The translations under genes were made by a program, and so were the position numbers. A stretch of DNA of 64,000 nt. Source: Bog-375 sp049587755 (lineage in GTDB: Bacteria > Acidobacteriota > Terriglobia > Bryobacterales > Bryobacteraceae). Numbering within the stretch: position 1 is the first letter of the stretch; every line of letters begins with the position of its first letter. The notes beneath the pieces were generated by a model. That model worked only from the letters and a program-made list of their open reading frames with translations, was not told where the DNA came from and did not search any database. Below, piece after piece: positions 54,913 to 63,012 of the stretch. Location of the stretch: NCBI GenBank assembly GCA_049587755.1, contig JBAVEN010000071.1, positions 45,277-109,276 of the forward strand, written 5' to 3'.

Positions 54913-56640
54913 TCAGTGTCCGGCGCGCGCCTGCGCGTCGGCCAGCTTCTGCCGCAAAACCTCGCTCGAGGGCTGCAACGCCAACGCACGCTCATACTCC
55001 GCCACCGCCTCCGCCGCGTGATTCAGCGAGAGATCAATGTCGCCTTTGTACATGTACGTGGCGTAGTCCGGACCGACTCTTTCCGCAACAGCCAGTGCAT
55101 CCAACGCTTCGGCCCAGCGACGGCGCTTTGCGTATACCATGGCGATCTGAGAATACACGTGCGCGGTTGCTTCCAGGCTCGCAGCCTTTCGCAGTTTCTC
55201 CAGGGCCAGATCCGGCTGGTTCACGCAATCGTAGGCAAGCCCCCAATCGATCAGCATGTCGTAATTGGGCGGCCATTCCTGCGCCACTTTCTGGTATTCG
55301 TCCACAGCATCCTGGCAGCGGCCAGCATCGGCGTATGCGCTCGCCAGTTGAAACAGCACCCGCCGCTTGTGAGGCGATTTGGCCGCCGTGTCCTGCCAAA
55401 GCGCAACCGGGTCCGACCAGACTGCCGCGCGCGCGTGCGTCGTCAGCATGGCCGCCAGCAGCACCGCGGCCAATGCCACGGTTAGCTTTTTCGTGTCCAC
55501 GCGAATGCGCGCCAACAGGTCCACGACAACTAGCAGCAGCCCCAGCATCCCCAGGTAAAGGCGCCGCTCGGCCAGCGGATCGGCAATCGGCAGGATCGAC
55601 GAGGTCGGCGCCATCAGCACCAGGTATGCGAAAAAGCCGAAGCACGCCAGCGGAAACCGGCGGCGGTAATGCCACGCGGCGGCGGCCAGCCCCGCCAGCG
55701 CGATCAGGCCGAAAATGGCGCCGTGATCGAAAATCGTGCGGGAAAAAGGAAAATCCCAATCGGCGGTCAGCCGCACCGGAAACAGAAACTCGGCCGGGTA
55801 GACAAACAGCGCACGCCCCTGGGTAAACAAATACTGATACCAGGAGACGCCGCGCAAGCTGAAGCCCGCGCTCGGTGAATACAGGATCGCCTTCCATAAA
55901 AATCCCACGGCGGCGGCCACGCCCATCACCAGCGGGGCATACAAGCGCCAGTTGGCGCGCGCGCCGCGCCAGGAAAAGCCCGGGTTCCACCAGAAGTCGG
56001 TGAGCAGCAACAGCGCCGGCAGCATGATGGTTTGCTCTTTCGTAAGCACTGCGGCGCCAAACAACGCCGCCACCAGCAGCGTGGTTCCCCACCCGATGGT
56101 TGCCTGCCGGCGATACAGGAACACCGCGTACGCGGCCAGCACCAGCATCACGCTGAGCGCCTCGGAGCGGCCGGCGACGTAGGCCACGGCCTCCGTCTGA
56201 ATGGGGTGCAACAAAAACAGGCCGCCGGCAAAGCCCGCCAGCAGGGTGCGGCGCGCGGCCGGCGCTTGCGACCATTCGAGCAGGCGGCGCACGATCAGCA
56301 ATATCAGCACGGCCGCAGCCACGTGGATCACGACGTTGAACACGTGATAAGAAAACGGATCCTCGCCGGAAAGCCGCGTGTTCATCCAATAGCTGGCCAT
56401 CAGCAACGGGCGCACGCCGCGCATCCAGGCCAGCAGCGGCGCCGATTCGGCGCTCAGCGAGAACGGCAGCACAGTGTCATCGAACAGAAAAGGTCCGTGG
56501 AGCGCCGGGGCATAAGCCCAGAAGGCCGCAAGCAGCGCCGCCAGCGCCCCGCCGGCGACCAGGTAGGGACGACGGTCACGGCGTCGGGCGGCTGCGGGAG
56601 GAGCCGCGGCGCGTCTCTTTCTCGCCGCTTTAGCTTTCAT
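54913..56640 (-). CDS. TMTC-like GT-C membrane glycosyltransferase with C-terminal TPR repeats
   Basis: The 575-residue protein has about ten transmembrane helices (residues about 25-405). It then has several TPR units (about 425-570, e.g. LFQLASAYADAGRCQDAVDEY, VYSQIAMVYAKRRRWAEALDAL and VAEYERALALQPSSE). Motifs shared with eukaryotic TMTC O-mannosyltransferases are the luminal-loop acidic pair GPFLFDD, YHVFNVVIHV and LLHPIQTEAVAYVAGRSEAL, and LTKEQTIMLPALLL. TMTC enzymes use a polyprenyl-phosphate mannose donor; a GT2 of DPM1 type is encoded two genes upstream. It overlaps the DUF2304 gene by 11 bases. Role inferred: glycosylation of exported proteins or glycans. Confidence 0.85.
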   Translation of the reverse strand: MKAKAARKRRAAAPPAAARRRDRRPYLVAGGALAALLAAFWAYAPALHGPFLFDDTVLPFSLSAESAPLLAWMRGVRPLLMASYWMNTRLSGEDPFSYHVFNVVIHVAAAVLILLIVRRLLEWSQAPAARRTLLAGFAGGLFLLHPIQTEAVAYVAGRSEALSVMLVLAAYAVFLYRRQATIGWGTTLLVAALFGAAVLTKEQTIMLPALLLLTDFWWNPGFSWRGARANWRLYAPLVMGVAAAVGFLWKAILYSPSAGFSLRGVSWYQYLFTQGRALFVYPAEFLFPVRLTADWDFPFSRTIFDHGAIFGLIALAGLAAAAWHYRRRFPLACFGFFAYLVLMAPTSSILPIADPLAERRLYLGMLGLLLVVVDLLARIRVDTKKLTVALAAVLLAAMLTTHARAAVWSDPVALWQDTAAKSPHKRRVLFQLASAYADAGRCQDAVDEYQKVAQEWPPNYDMLIDWGLAYDCVNQPDLALEKLRKAASLEATAHVYSQIAMVYAKRRRWAEALDALAVAERVGPDYATYMYKGDIDLSLNHAAEAVAEYERALALQPSSEVLRQKLADAQARAGH

Positions 56641-56983
56641 GGCGAGTCAGCGCGCGCAGGTGATATTCGAGAATGGCTACCCGCTGCGCCAGCGCGATGT
56701 TGTCGTCGCGCAGGCGCGAGATGATCAACGTGAAGCGGAAGAAGACGACCAGGAAAACCGCGCTCCCCAGCAGAAACACCGCCAGCGGCGTGTCGGGCAG
56801 CCCGAGCACGGCGCGGATGTATTCGACCACCGGCCGCGCCAGCGAGAGCGCCAGCATCGCAGTCGCCGCCACCAGCCAGGTGACCGAATATTCCACCCGG
56901 ATGTGAGACCGCCGCACCGAAATCAGGACCATCACCAGCAGCAGCAGGCTGACGCCCGCGCTTACATGTAGCAAACGATCCAT
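56630..56983 (-). CDS. DUF2304 small membrane protein
   Basis: The 117-residue protein has three hydrophobic helices: HVSAGVSLLLLVMVLISVRR, SVTWLVAATAMLALSLARP and LAVFLLGSAVFLVVFFRF. A short charged amphipathic tail follows (LRDDNIALAQRVAILEYHLRA). DUF2304 proteins are very commonly encoded next to DPM1-like GT2 enzymes and may be their membrane partners. Here it directly follows such a GT2 gene (adjacent by one base) and overlaps the TMTC-like gene by 11 bases. Confidence 0.85.
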   Translation of the reverse strand: MDRLLHVSAGVSLLLLVMVLISVRRSHIRVEYSVTWLVAATAMLALSLARPVVEYIRAVLGLPDTPLAVFLLGSAVFLVVFFRFTLIISRLRDDNIALAQRVAILEYHLRALTRHES

Positions 56984-57763
56984 CTACCCTCCACCATCGG
57001 AACCGGCGCCCGAACCACGGCCGAGCCGGGGCCGGCGCCACCGGCCGTCATATCTCAGTATGTTCACAAAAACGCCCAGCAGCACATGAACGATATAGGA
57101 AAGGCTTTTGACCGCGGTGATCGAAGAGCGGCCGGCCTTGCGCGGGCGCATCCGGCACGGCACCTCTTCAAAGCGGAACCGCCGCCGCTGCAGCACCACC
57201 AAAGCCTCGATCTCCGGGTATTCCAGCGGAAAACTGGCGCTGAACAGCGCCAGCGCGCGCCGGTTCACGCCCACGAAGCCGGAGGTGGGGTCTTGCACCG
57301 GTTTGCCCAAAATCGGCCGCAGCACAATGCGGAAGAAGCGCGTGCCCAACGCCCGTAGCCGCCGCGTACGCCATCCATCTCCCTCCGCTCCCATGCGGGC
57401 GCCAATCACCATCTCCGCCTGGGATTCCTTCAGCTTCTCGAGAATTCGCGGGATGTAGCGCGCGTCGTGCTGCCCGTCGCCATCCACCCGAATCACATAT
57501 TCGAAGCCCAGCTCGAACGCCAGCTTGTATCCGGCCTGCACCGCTCCGCCCAAACCGAGGTGGTGCGGCAGCGAGAGCACTTCGGCGCCAGCCGCGCGCG
57601 CCGCCGCCACCGTCGTATCCGTCGAACAGTCGTCGATCACCAGCACCGGGACGCCGGGCACTTGCTGCTCTACCTCGCGGACCACCTCACCCACCGCGCC
57701 GTCTTCGTTGTAAGCGGGAACAATCACCAGCAGCGCCTCGGGTCCGCTCGCCCGCAGGGTCAT
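56984..57763 (-). CDS. GT2 glycosyltransferase, DPM1-like
   Basis: The 259-residue GT-A enzyme has LLVIVPAYNEDGAVGEVV, VPVLVIDDCSTDTT, LPHHLGLGGAVQAGY and RVDGDGQHDARYIPRIL (metal-binding DGD/DxD-type motif). Dolichol-phosphate-mannose synthase-like proteins share these. It lacks transmembrane helices but is followed directly by a DUF2304 membrane protein, a usual partner. The start at 57763 overlaps the preceding GT2 gene by four bases (ATGA). It likely makes a polyprenyl-phosphate sugar for the TMTC-like GT-C enzyme. Confidence 0.88.
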   Translation of the reverse strand: MTLRASGPEALLVIVPAYNEDGAVGEVVREVEQQVPGVPVLVIDDCSTDTTVAAARAAGAEVLSLPHHLGLGGAVQAGYKLAFELGFEYVIRVDGDGQHDARYIPRILEKLKESQAEMVIGARMGAEGDGWRTRRLRALGTRFFRIVLRPILGKPVQDPTSGFVGVNRRALALFSASFPLEYPEIEALVVLQRRRFRFEEVPCRMRPRKAGRSSITAVKSLSYIVHVLLGVFVNILRYDGRWRRPRLGRGSGAGSDGGG

Positions 57764-58788
57764 AACTCCGCCACCCGCCGCGCGCTGATCTCGCCGCTTC
57801 GCGCCACGTGGCGGAACACGGCCGGCGTGATGCGCGCGTTGCGCTGAATGCGCCTGCGTTCGCGCCACAACCATCGCCCGTGCCGCAGCACCGCCGCATG
57901 CGCCTGAATCACGTACCACAGCATACGTGCGCCGTTGTGTCCGCCGGCGCGAAACCGCGCCGCGCTGCCCCGGCCGCCGGTCAGGTACACCAAGTGCCAG
58001 AAATACCGCGCCAGCGCGGCGAACGGCGCCAGCCATAGCATCCGCGCGGGAAAGTTCTTCGCCAGCACGAACAGCCGGTTGCGCTCCACCAGGCAGGCTT
58101 TCAAGGGCGACGCCTCACCCGCCGAGTGCGAATAGTGGTGCTCCACCACCGCCAGCGGCGAATACAGGCACTTCCATCCTCGCCACCGGGCGCGCAAACC
58201 GAGATCCGTGTCCTCGCAATACAGGAAGAAATGGTCGTCGAAGCCTCCCATCTCTTCCAGCATCGCCCGCCGGTATAGCGCCGCCGATCCGCTTGGCAAC
58301 AGCACCTCCTCTTCTACCGGAAAATCCTCCGGCGCTTTGCCGTGCCCCCGCTGCTTGCTACTGCCGTCGCGGGCCAAAAGCATGCCGACCGAATCCAGCC
58401 GGTGCTCTCCATAGAGCCGCACCTGCGACGCGCACATCCCCGCGTCGGGCCGCCGGTCAAGCGCCTGGACCAGCGCGTCCAGCCACCCCGGGTGCGCCAC
58501 CGCGTCGTCGTTCAACGTGGCCACGTACCGCGCGTTGGAGGCCCGCAACCCTTGGTTGACAGCGGCGCCGAACCCCGCGTTGCGGCTGTTCTCGATGACG
58601 CGGATCTCGGGCGGCAGCGCCTGGCGCCGCGACACATCCTGGCCCTGCACCAGGCCACGCCCGCTGTTATCCACCACGATGACTTCAAAATCGCGCCGCG
58701 TCTGTTGCGCCAGCGACTCCAGGCATTCGAGCAGTCTTCGATCGGCAGCCAGCGTGGGGACTACTACGGTCGCGACCAGTTCCGGCAA
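57760..58788 (-). CDS. GT2 glycosyltransferase, rhamnosyltransferase-like
   Basis: The 342-residue protein has the GT2 catalytic region: TVVVPTLAADRRLLECLESL, FEVIVVDNSGRG, NAGFGAAVNQGL and VATLNDDAVAHPGW (metal-binding DD motif). The family motif GGFDDHFFLYCEDTDLGLRAR follows and is typical of rhamnosyl- and other cell-surface transferases. A basic C-terminal tail follows a weakly hydrophobic stretch. It is the first gene of the surface glycan operon, coupled to the next GT2 by ATGA overlap. Donor sugar is unknown. Confidence 0.88.
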   Translation of the reverse strand: MPELVATVVVPTLAADRRLLECLESLAQQTRRDFEVIVVDNSGRGLVQGQDVSRRQALPPEIRVIENSRNAGFGAAVNQGLRASNARYVATLNDDAVAHPGWLDALVQALDRRPDAGMCASQVRLYGEHRLDSVGMLLARDGSSKQRGHGKAPEDFPVEEEVLLPSGSAALYRRAMLEEMGGFDDHFFLYCEDTDLGLRARWRGWKCLYSPLAVVEHHYSHSAGEASPLKACLVERNRLFVLAKNFPARMLWLAPFAALARYFWHLVYLTGGRGSAARFRAGGHNGARMLWYVIQAHAAVLRHGRWLWRERRRIQRNARITPAVFRHVARSGEISARRVAEL

Positions 58789-59127
58789 CGCACCATTCTA
58801 CCAACCCCGCGCCGCTCCCGAACGCGCCCTCACGTCGCATTCCTTGCGCCATGTAGGGGCCGGGCATGCCCGGCCCGCCTGTCCCGGAGCCCTCGGGCCC
58901 GGCTCGGGCCACCGATACGGCGCCGGTTCCAAGCCGCGGAGAATTCAACTCGCCACAATCCTCTCGCGACTTCTCAAAAATGGTTGTTGCATTTATTACG
59001 GAACCAGGCGTAACTCCCTTGAAAACAATGGCGAGGCCGGTGCCTGGCCGCCGGCCGCAACGGCATCGCAGCCCGCCTCTGGGATCCCAGTAACGTTGGC
59101 GCGCTCGCTGACGCCTAGCCATTTACT
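58789..59127. other. Intergenic gap with a dispersed palindrome, no gene seen
   Basis: This region separates the glycan operon promoter side from the next plus-strand gene. It contains GTAGGGG followed by the palindrome CCGGGCATGCCCGG at 58860-58873. No credible gene is present in either strand. Confidence 0.55.
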
Positions 59128-59523
59128 ATGATCAAAAAGCTGCTTTTTGGAACGACGATTCTGCTGGCCGTTGCGCTCTGCCTCGTAGCAGCCGACGCCA
59201 GCGGGAAATGGACCTATCAACAGGAGGGCCGCAACGGCACCGTGCAGGTGACCTTGAACCTGAAAGTCGATGGCGCCGCGCTCACCGGCACCATAACCCG
59301 TCCGGGACGGGGTGGCAATGCCATGGAGACCCCAATATCGGATGGAAAAGTCGACGGCAACAACGTGAGCTTTTCGGTGAAGCGCGAGTTCGGCGGCAAC
59401 TCCTTCGTGACCACCTATAAGGGAACCCTCGATGGCGACAGCCTGAAGCTGGAAATCAGCATGCCCACCAGGGATGGCGGGACCCGCACCATGAACGTGG
59501 TCGCCAAGCGCGCCGCCGACTAA
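59128..59523 (+). CDS. Small secreted acidobacterial protein, function unknown
   Basis: The 131-residue protein has a signal peptide (MIKKLLFGTTILLAVALCLVA). A beta-rich domain follows: GKWTYQQEGRNGTVQVTLNL, GAALTGTITRPGRGG, ISDGKVDGNNVSFSVKREFG and YKGTLDGDSLKLEIS. The pattern of paired strands separated by GxxDGxxxS is common to many secreted proteins of Acidobacteria. No activity is known. A structured gap with hairpin and palindromes follows. Confidence 0.8.
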   Translation: MIKKLLFGTTILLAVALCLVAADASGKWTYQQEGRNGTVQVTLNLKVDGAALTGTITRPGRGGNAMETPISDGKVDGNNVSFSVKREFGGNSFVTTYKGTLDGDSLKLEISMPTRDGGTRTMNVVAKRAAD

Positions 59524-59707
59524 GACCGCAAGCCAGAATGGCGGCCCGGGCCTGCCGGAGTTGTAGCGCGAGTGCCTTTGAGACGCGGCCGCTCGCCCAC
59601 CGCTCCCGTCTATTAACGCAAGAGCGGGGCGGTGGGTGGTTTGAGGTTGTGGTGTTTCCAACCGCGGGCCGCTCACAGGGTTCAAATCTCCGCACGCGCT
59701 CCGTGCC

Positions 59708-59732
59708 AATTCGGCCAGAATCTGGCCGAATT
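59708..59732. promoter_or_regulatory. Perfect 25-base palindrome, operator candidate
   Basis: AATTCGGCCAGA, a central A, and TCTGGCCGAATT make a perfect inverted repeat with 12-base arms. A similar copy is centred 53 bases downstream. Confidence 0.5.
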
Positions 59733-59762
59733 TAACCGAAAACAAAGAAGTTAACCCCTGCT

Positions 59763-59783
59763 TTCGGTCAGATTCTTGCCGAA
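59763..59783. promoter_or_regulatory. Imperfect copy of the palindrome, operator candidate
   Basis: TTCGGTCAGA, T, TCTTGCCGAA matches the inner 21 bases of the upstream palindrome at most positions, arms pairing at 8 of 10. Centre-to-centre spacing of 53 bases equals about five helical turns, so a bound dimer pair would lie on one face of the DNA. Confidence 0.45.
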
Positions 59784-59861
59784 TCCCGCTTTCAGAATGG
59801 CCGCACGGCTCTAACGAAAAGCCCGTTTCGTCCTTCGCCGTCCTATGGTAACCTTCAGATC

Positions 59862-60968
59862 ATGCGCCGTTCCTGCCTGGCAACCGCGCTGCTGATCGCG
59901 TCTAGCCTCACGATTCCTCTGCGTGCCAGCGAACCGGATCGCGACTTTTCCGGAAAATGGGTGCTGGACCCCGCCGCCAGCGACATTCGTTCCCTGGGAC
60001 AGGTGGAGTCATCGCTCGAAATCTCGCAGGGCGATGCCGGCATCCTGTGCTCGGCGGGACCTGTGCGGTGGTCGTACGCGCTCGATGGCAGCGAAACGCG
60101 CAAGCGCGTCGGCGACGAATCCTGGAACTCCGTCGTCAAATGGGAAGGCTCGGCGCTGCTCGTCAACACCCTGGTCTCGGGCGCGCGAGACTACACGGTG
60201 ATGGACCGCTGGTCGCTCTCGCGCGACCGCAATACGCTGACCATTGCCCGCCAGGTAGTTCGCGCCAGCGGGGAGGTGAACGGCAGGCTGGTGTTCCGGC
60301 GCGAAGGCGTGCAGATGGCCGCCGACCGCCCGGTTGCTGAAACTGCGCCGGCAAACACGTTGCGCCCGCCCGAACCGGCTGGCGACGCACCGCAACCGGC
60401 GCTGGCGAAGAGGCCCGAGCCCGGCGTGCCGCCCGACGTCACGGTTCCCCGAGGAACCCGCGTCCTGCTGGCGCTGGTCAGCGAAGTGAGTACCAAGCAC
60501 GCCAAGGAGGGCGATCGTGTCTATCTGCGTACGGACGCTCCGGTCGCCGTCAATGGGCGGGTGGTGATACCGCGCTGGAGCGACGTCGCCGGAACCATCA
60601 CTCGAACCAAGCCGGCCGGCCGCGTTTCCGGCAAGGGGGAGCTATACATCCGCTTCGATTCGCTGATTCTGCGTAACGGCGTATCGCGCGACTTTCACGC
60701 CCGGCCGACCGGAGACGAGGGCAAAGTCGAGGGCAACGGCAAATCGGCCGACGGCCGCACGGTGATGGAAGGAGCCGGTATGGGCGCCACGGTGGGCGCC
60801 ATCACCAGGGGACTGCCCGGCGCCGCGGTCGGCGGGGCTGCCGGCGCTCTGGTTGGGGTCCTGCTTTCCCGCAATCAGGACGTGGTGCTGCGCCCTGGCA
60901 CCCACCTCGAGATGGTCCTGGACCGCGACCTGGTGTTTCATCCCGACGAGCTTCGGTCGACGCGTTGA
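59862..60968 (+). CDS. Secreted protein with TrbI/VirB10-like C-terminal domain
   Basis: The 368-residue protein has a signal peptide (MRRSCLATALLIASSLTIPLR). A first domain covers about 25-150 (FSGKWVLDPAASDIRSL, DRWSLSRDRNTLTIARQV), followed by a proline-rich linker (about 155-195). The C-terminal domain (about 200-365) resembles TrbI/VirB10-type proteins: RGTRVLLALVSEVSTKHAKEGD, RFDSLILRNGVSRDFHARPT, the glycine-rich GAGMGATVGAITRGL segment and PGTHLEMVLDRDLVF. No conjugation genes are nearby, so a solitary envelope role is likelier. The gene starts at ATG near a TATGGT box 12 bases upstream. Confidence 0.68.
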   Translation: MRRSCLATALLIASSLTIPLRASEPDRDFSGKWVLDPAASDIRSLGQVESSLEISQGDAGILCSAGPVRWSYALDGSETRKRVGDESWNSVVKWEGSALLVNTLVSGARDYTVMDRWSLSRDRNTLTIARQVVRASGEVNGRLVFRREGVQMAADRPVAETAPANTLRPPEPAGDAPQPALAKRPEPGVPPDVTVPRGTRVLLALVSEVSTKHAKEGDRVYLRTDAPVAVNGRVVIPRWSDVAGTITRTKPAGRVSGKGELYIRFDSLILRNGVSRDFHARPTGDEGKVEGNGKSADGRTVMEGAGMGATVGAITRGLPGAAVGGAAGALVGVLLSRNQDVVLRPGTHLEMVLDRDLVFHPDELRSTR

Positions 60969-61002
60969 TCGCGCTTCGCTGGCCGCGTGAGGCCTTGCCG
61001 CT

Positions 61003-61764
61003 CTACTGTGCTCCACGCGGTTCGCTGCGCAGGCCTTCGACGGTGAGCAGCACCACGTCGACGCGCCGGTTGTGGGCCCGGCCCTCGTCGGTCTCGTTGG
61101 TATCGGCAGCGGCGTTTTCGGCATATCCGGCGACAGCCATGCGGGCGCGCGGAATCTGGTAGCGGGTGGCCAGGATTTCCAGCATGGCGATGGCGCGAGC
61201 CGCCGAAAGCTCCCAGTTGCTGCGGAAGCGCGAGTTGTGGATAGGGATCGAATCGGTGTGGCCCTCGAGGCGCACCGGGTTGGGCAGGTCCTGAATCACG
61301 TCGGCGATTTTCTCCAGGGTCGGAAAGCTGGCCGGCGACACCACATCCTCACCGGACGCGAAGAAGCCGGATTCTCGCAGGCTGATCACCAGGCCCCGCG
61401 CTTCCAGTTTGAGTCCCACCTTGCCGGCGCGCAGTTCCGTGTCGAGGACGCGGCTGAGCGTCTCCATCGAGCGGGTCAAATCCATCGGGCCGGCGGGCGC
61501 CGAAATTGGCAGCTCCTCAAACGCCTCCGGCTTCACGTGCTTGTCATGGCGGCCGCGCCCCAACATATTCGAGATCGCCGCGCTGAATTCGCCGTGCGCC
61601 AAAGCCTCCCGCACCGATGCCGACACCTCCCTGGCCTTCGCCTTGTCGGCTTGCGTGGAGGCGAACATCACCACAAAGAAGGCGAAGAGCAGTGTGACAA
61701 AATCGGCGTAAGAAACCATCCAGCGTTCGTGGTTTTCGCGAGGATGGGGCGTTCGGCGTATCAT
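61003..61764 (-). CDS. motB: Flagellar motor protein MotB
   Basis: The 253-residue stator protein has a single membrane helix (about 16-36) with the proton-binding Asp21 in VSYADFVTLLFAFFVV. A periplasmic linker follows, then an OmpA-like peptidoglycan-binding domain (about 130-245): VRLEGHTDSIPI, FRSNWELSAARAI and AHNRRVDVVLL. MotB anchors the stator to the cell wall and forms proton channels with MotA, encoded directly upstream with six bases between stop and start. Residues match MotB rather than other OmpA proteins. Confidence 0.92.
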   Translation of the reverse strand: MIRRTPHPRENHERWMVSYADFVTLLFAFFVVMFASTQADKAKAREVSASVREALAHGEFSAAISNMLGRGRHDKHVKPEAFEELPISAPAGPMDLTRSMETLSRVLDTELRAGKVGLKLEARGLVISLRESGFFASGEDVVSPASFPTLEKIADVIQDLPNPVRLEGHTDSIPIHNSRFRSNWELSAARAIAMLEILATRYQIPRARMAVAGYAENAAADTNETDEGRAHNRRVDVVLLTVEGLRSEPRGAQ

Positions 61765-61770
61765 CGGCGC

Positions 61771-62706
61771 TCACTTCCCCGGCTCGACCGGCCTGGGGCC
61801 GGGGAATTGGCTGGCCTGGGGTGAGGCCAGCGGCGGTCGAAAGGCCTTTGGCTTGGTCCGCTCGCGGCGTGGGTCGAACGATTCCAGCTTGAGGCGGATG
61901 AGCGTCGGGTTCAGACCCTCGACGATGGCCGCCACACCCTCCAGAACCATCTCCTGGAGAGCGATGGCCTCACGCAGTTTGGCACGCAGTTTGTTGGCCG
62001 CCGGCAGAAAGAATATGTTCGCCGAGCCCACCCCGTAAACCGTGGCGACAAAGGCTACGGCGATGCCGTGGCCCACTTCCTTGATGTCCTCCAAGTGCTT
62101 CATCACCTGAATCAGGCCCATCACTGCGCCGATAATCCCGATGGTTGGCGCGTAGCCGCCCGCCGATTCCCAAACCCTGGCTTCGGCCTCGTTCGAATGC
62201 TCGTTCTGGACGATGTCGATTTCCATCATCTTCCGCAGTTCTTGCAGATCGGTGCCGTCCACCGCCAGATTCAGCGCCTTGCGCAGGAAGGGATCGGGGA
62301 TCGAATCCGCCTCGTTTTCCAGGCTGACGATGCCATCTCGGCGAGCCTTGGTGGCGAACCAGATCAGGTTGTCGATGACCACGGAGTGCGGCGGCGAGGA
62401 ATCGAAGAACACGTCGCCAAGTCTTTTGAACGCGCGCAGCACCATGTGTAGCGGCGTGGTGACCAGGACCGCCCCCAGAGTGCCTCCTAAGACGATTATG
62501 GCGGCGGTGGTCTGGGCAATGTCCTGGATGCTGCCCCGCTCCAGCAGCAGTCCGCCGATGAGCCCGGACAGCGCCAAGCCGATCCCCGCCAAAGTAGACA
62601 GGTCCGGACGGATCGGCTTGCGTTCGGCCGGTCTCCGTTGCCACCCCAGACCGGCCGCGGCCGGCTTCGGGGAAACGTCCGGCATCTTTTGGGGAGCAGT
62701 CGCCAT
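61771..62706 (-). CDS. motA: Flagellar motor protein MotA
   Basis: The 311-residue stator protein has four membrane helices (about 40-60, 68-88, 185-205 and 220-240). The family signature GGYAPTIGIIGAVMGLIQVM contains the conserved proline used in torque generation. A cytoplasmic loop lies between helices 2 and 3. The N-terminus (about 1-35) and C-terminus are longer and more basic than in E. coli MotA. The gene lies between flbD and motB on the minus strand. Confidence 0.94.
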   Translation of the reverse strand: MATAPQKMPDVSPKPAAAGLGWQRRPAERKPIRPDLSTLAGIGLALSGLIGGLLLERGSIQDIAQTTAAIIVLGGTLGAVLVTTPLHMVLRAFKRLGDVFFDSSPPHSVVIDNLIWFATKARRDGIVSLENEADSIPDPFLRKALNLAVDGTDLQELRKMMEIDIVQNEHSNEAEARVWESAGGYAPTIGIIGAVMGLIQVMKHLEDIKEVGHGIAVAFVATVYGVGSANIFFLPAANKLRAKLREAIALQEMVLEGVAAIVEGLNPTLIRLKLESFDPRRERTKPKAFRPPLASPQASQFPGPRPVEPGK

Positions 62707-62712
62707 GGGCTA

Positions 62713-62970
62713 TCAACTCGCCTGCGGAACTGCCGCTTCCGGCTCGCTTTCGCCGGCATCCTCGCCAGGCTCGTGCGGAGCGGCATCCGGGCCGCAGATG
62801 CGGCGGCGAAAAGCCACAATCCGGTCGATAACCTCCTCGGCGCTTTCGCGCACCCTCCAAATCTGCCCGTTGGTAAGCGTGATCACCGTGTCCGGCGTCA
62901 CCTCGATGTGCTCAATCATGTCCGAGTTGAGCACCAGCGGGACGCGGTTCAGCCGGGTAAGCCAGATCAT
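62713..62970 (-). CDS. flbD: Flagellar FlbD-family protein
   Basis: The 85-residue protein starts MIWLTRLNRVPLVLNSDMIE, the FlbD pattern, followed by VTPDTVITLTNGQIWRV. A C-terminal extension rich in acidic residues is lineage-specific. In Bacillus and related groups the FlbD/SwrD protein increases motor power. Here it precedes motA by six bases and motB by one gene, so the three form a motor operon driven by a sigma28-like promoter. A GGAG sequence lies four bases before the ATG. Confidence 0.9.
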   Translation of the reverse strand: MIWLTRLNRVPLVLNSDMIEHIEVTPDTVITLTNGQIWRVRESAEEVIDRIVAFRRRICGPDAAPHEPGEDAGESEPEAAVPQAS

Positions 62971-62985
62971 TGGACTCCTATGGCT

Positions 62986-63012
62986 ATATCGGCGGGAAAG
63001 CGGATTCCATTA
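62986..63012 (-). promoter_or_regulatory. Sigma28 (FliA)-type promoter of flbD-motA-motB
   Basis: On the minus strand TAAT (63012-63009), a 15-base spacer and GCCGATAT (62993-62986) match the flagellar sigma28 consensus TAAA-N15-GCCGATAA at 10 of 12 positions. Transcription would start about 9 bases before the flbD ATG. Confidence 0.7.

Larger units (their letters stand above)
59524..59861. other. 338-base structured gap, no gene supported
   Basis: It contains a strong hairpin of CCCACCGCTCC (59596-59606) with GGGGCGGTGGG (59626-59636), a GGTTCAAATC stretch like a tRNA T-loop at about 59680-59690, and two related palindromes at 59708-59732 and 59763-59783. No complete tRNA can be folded by eye. 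It probably holds a terminator for the upstream gene and regulatory sites for the gene at 59862. Confidence 0.55.

Noticed and set aside
59640..59740. tRNA gene suggested by GGTTCAAATC and a distal CCA
   Set aside because: No matching acceptor stem, D-arm or anticodon arm of normal length could be assembled on either strand; the stem around the T-loop has mismatches.
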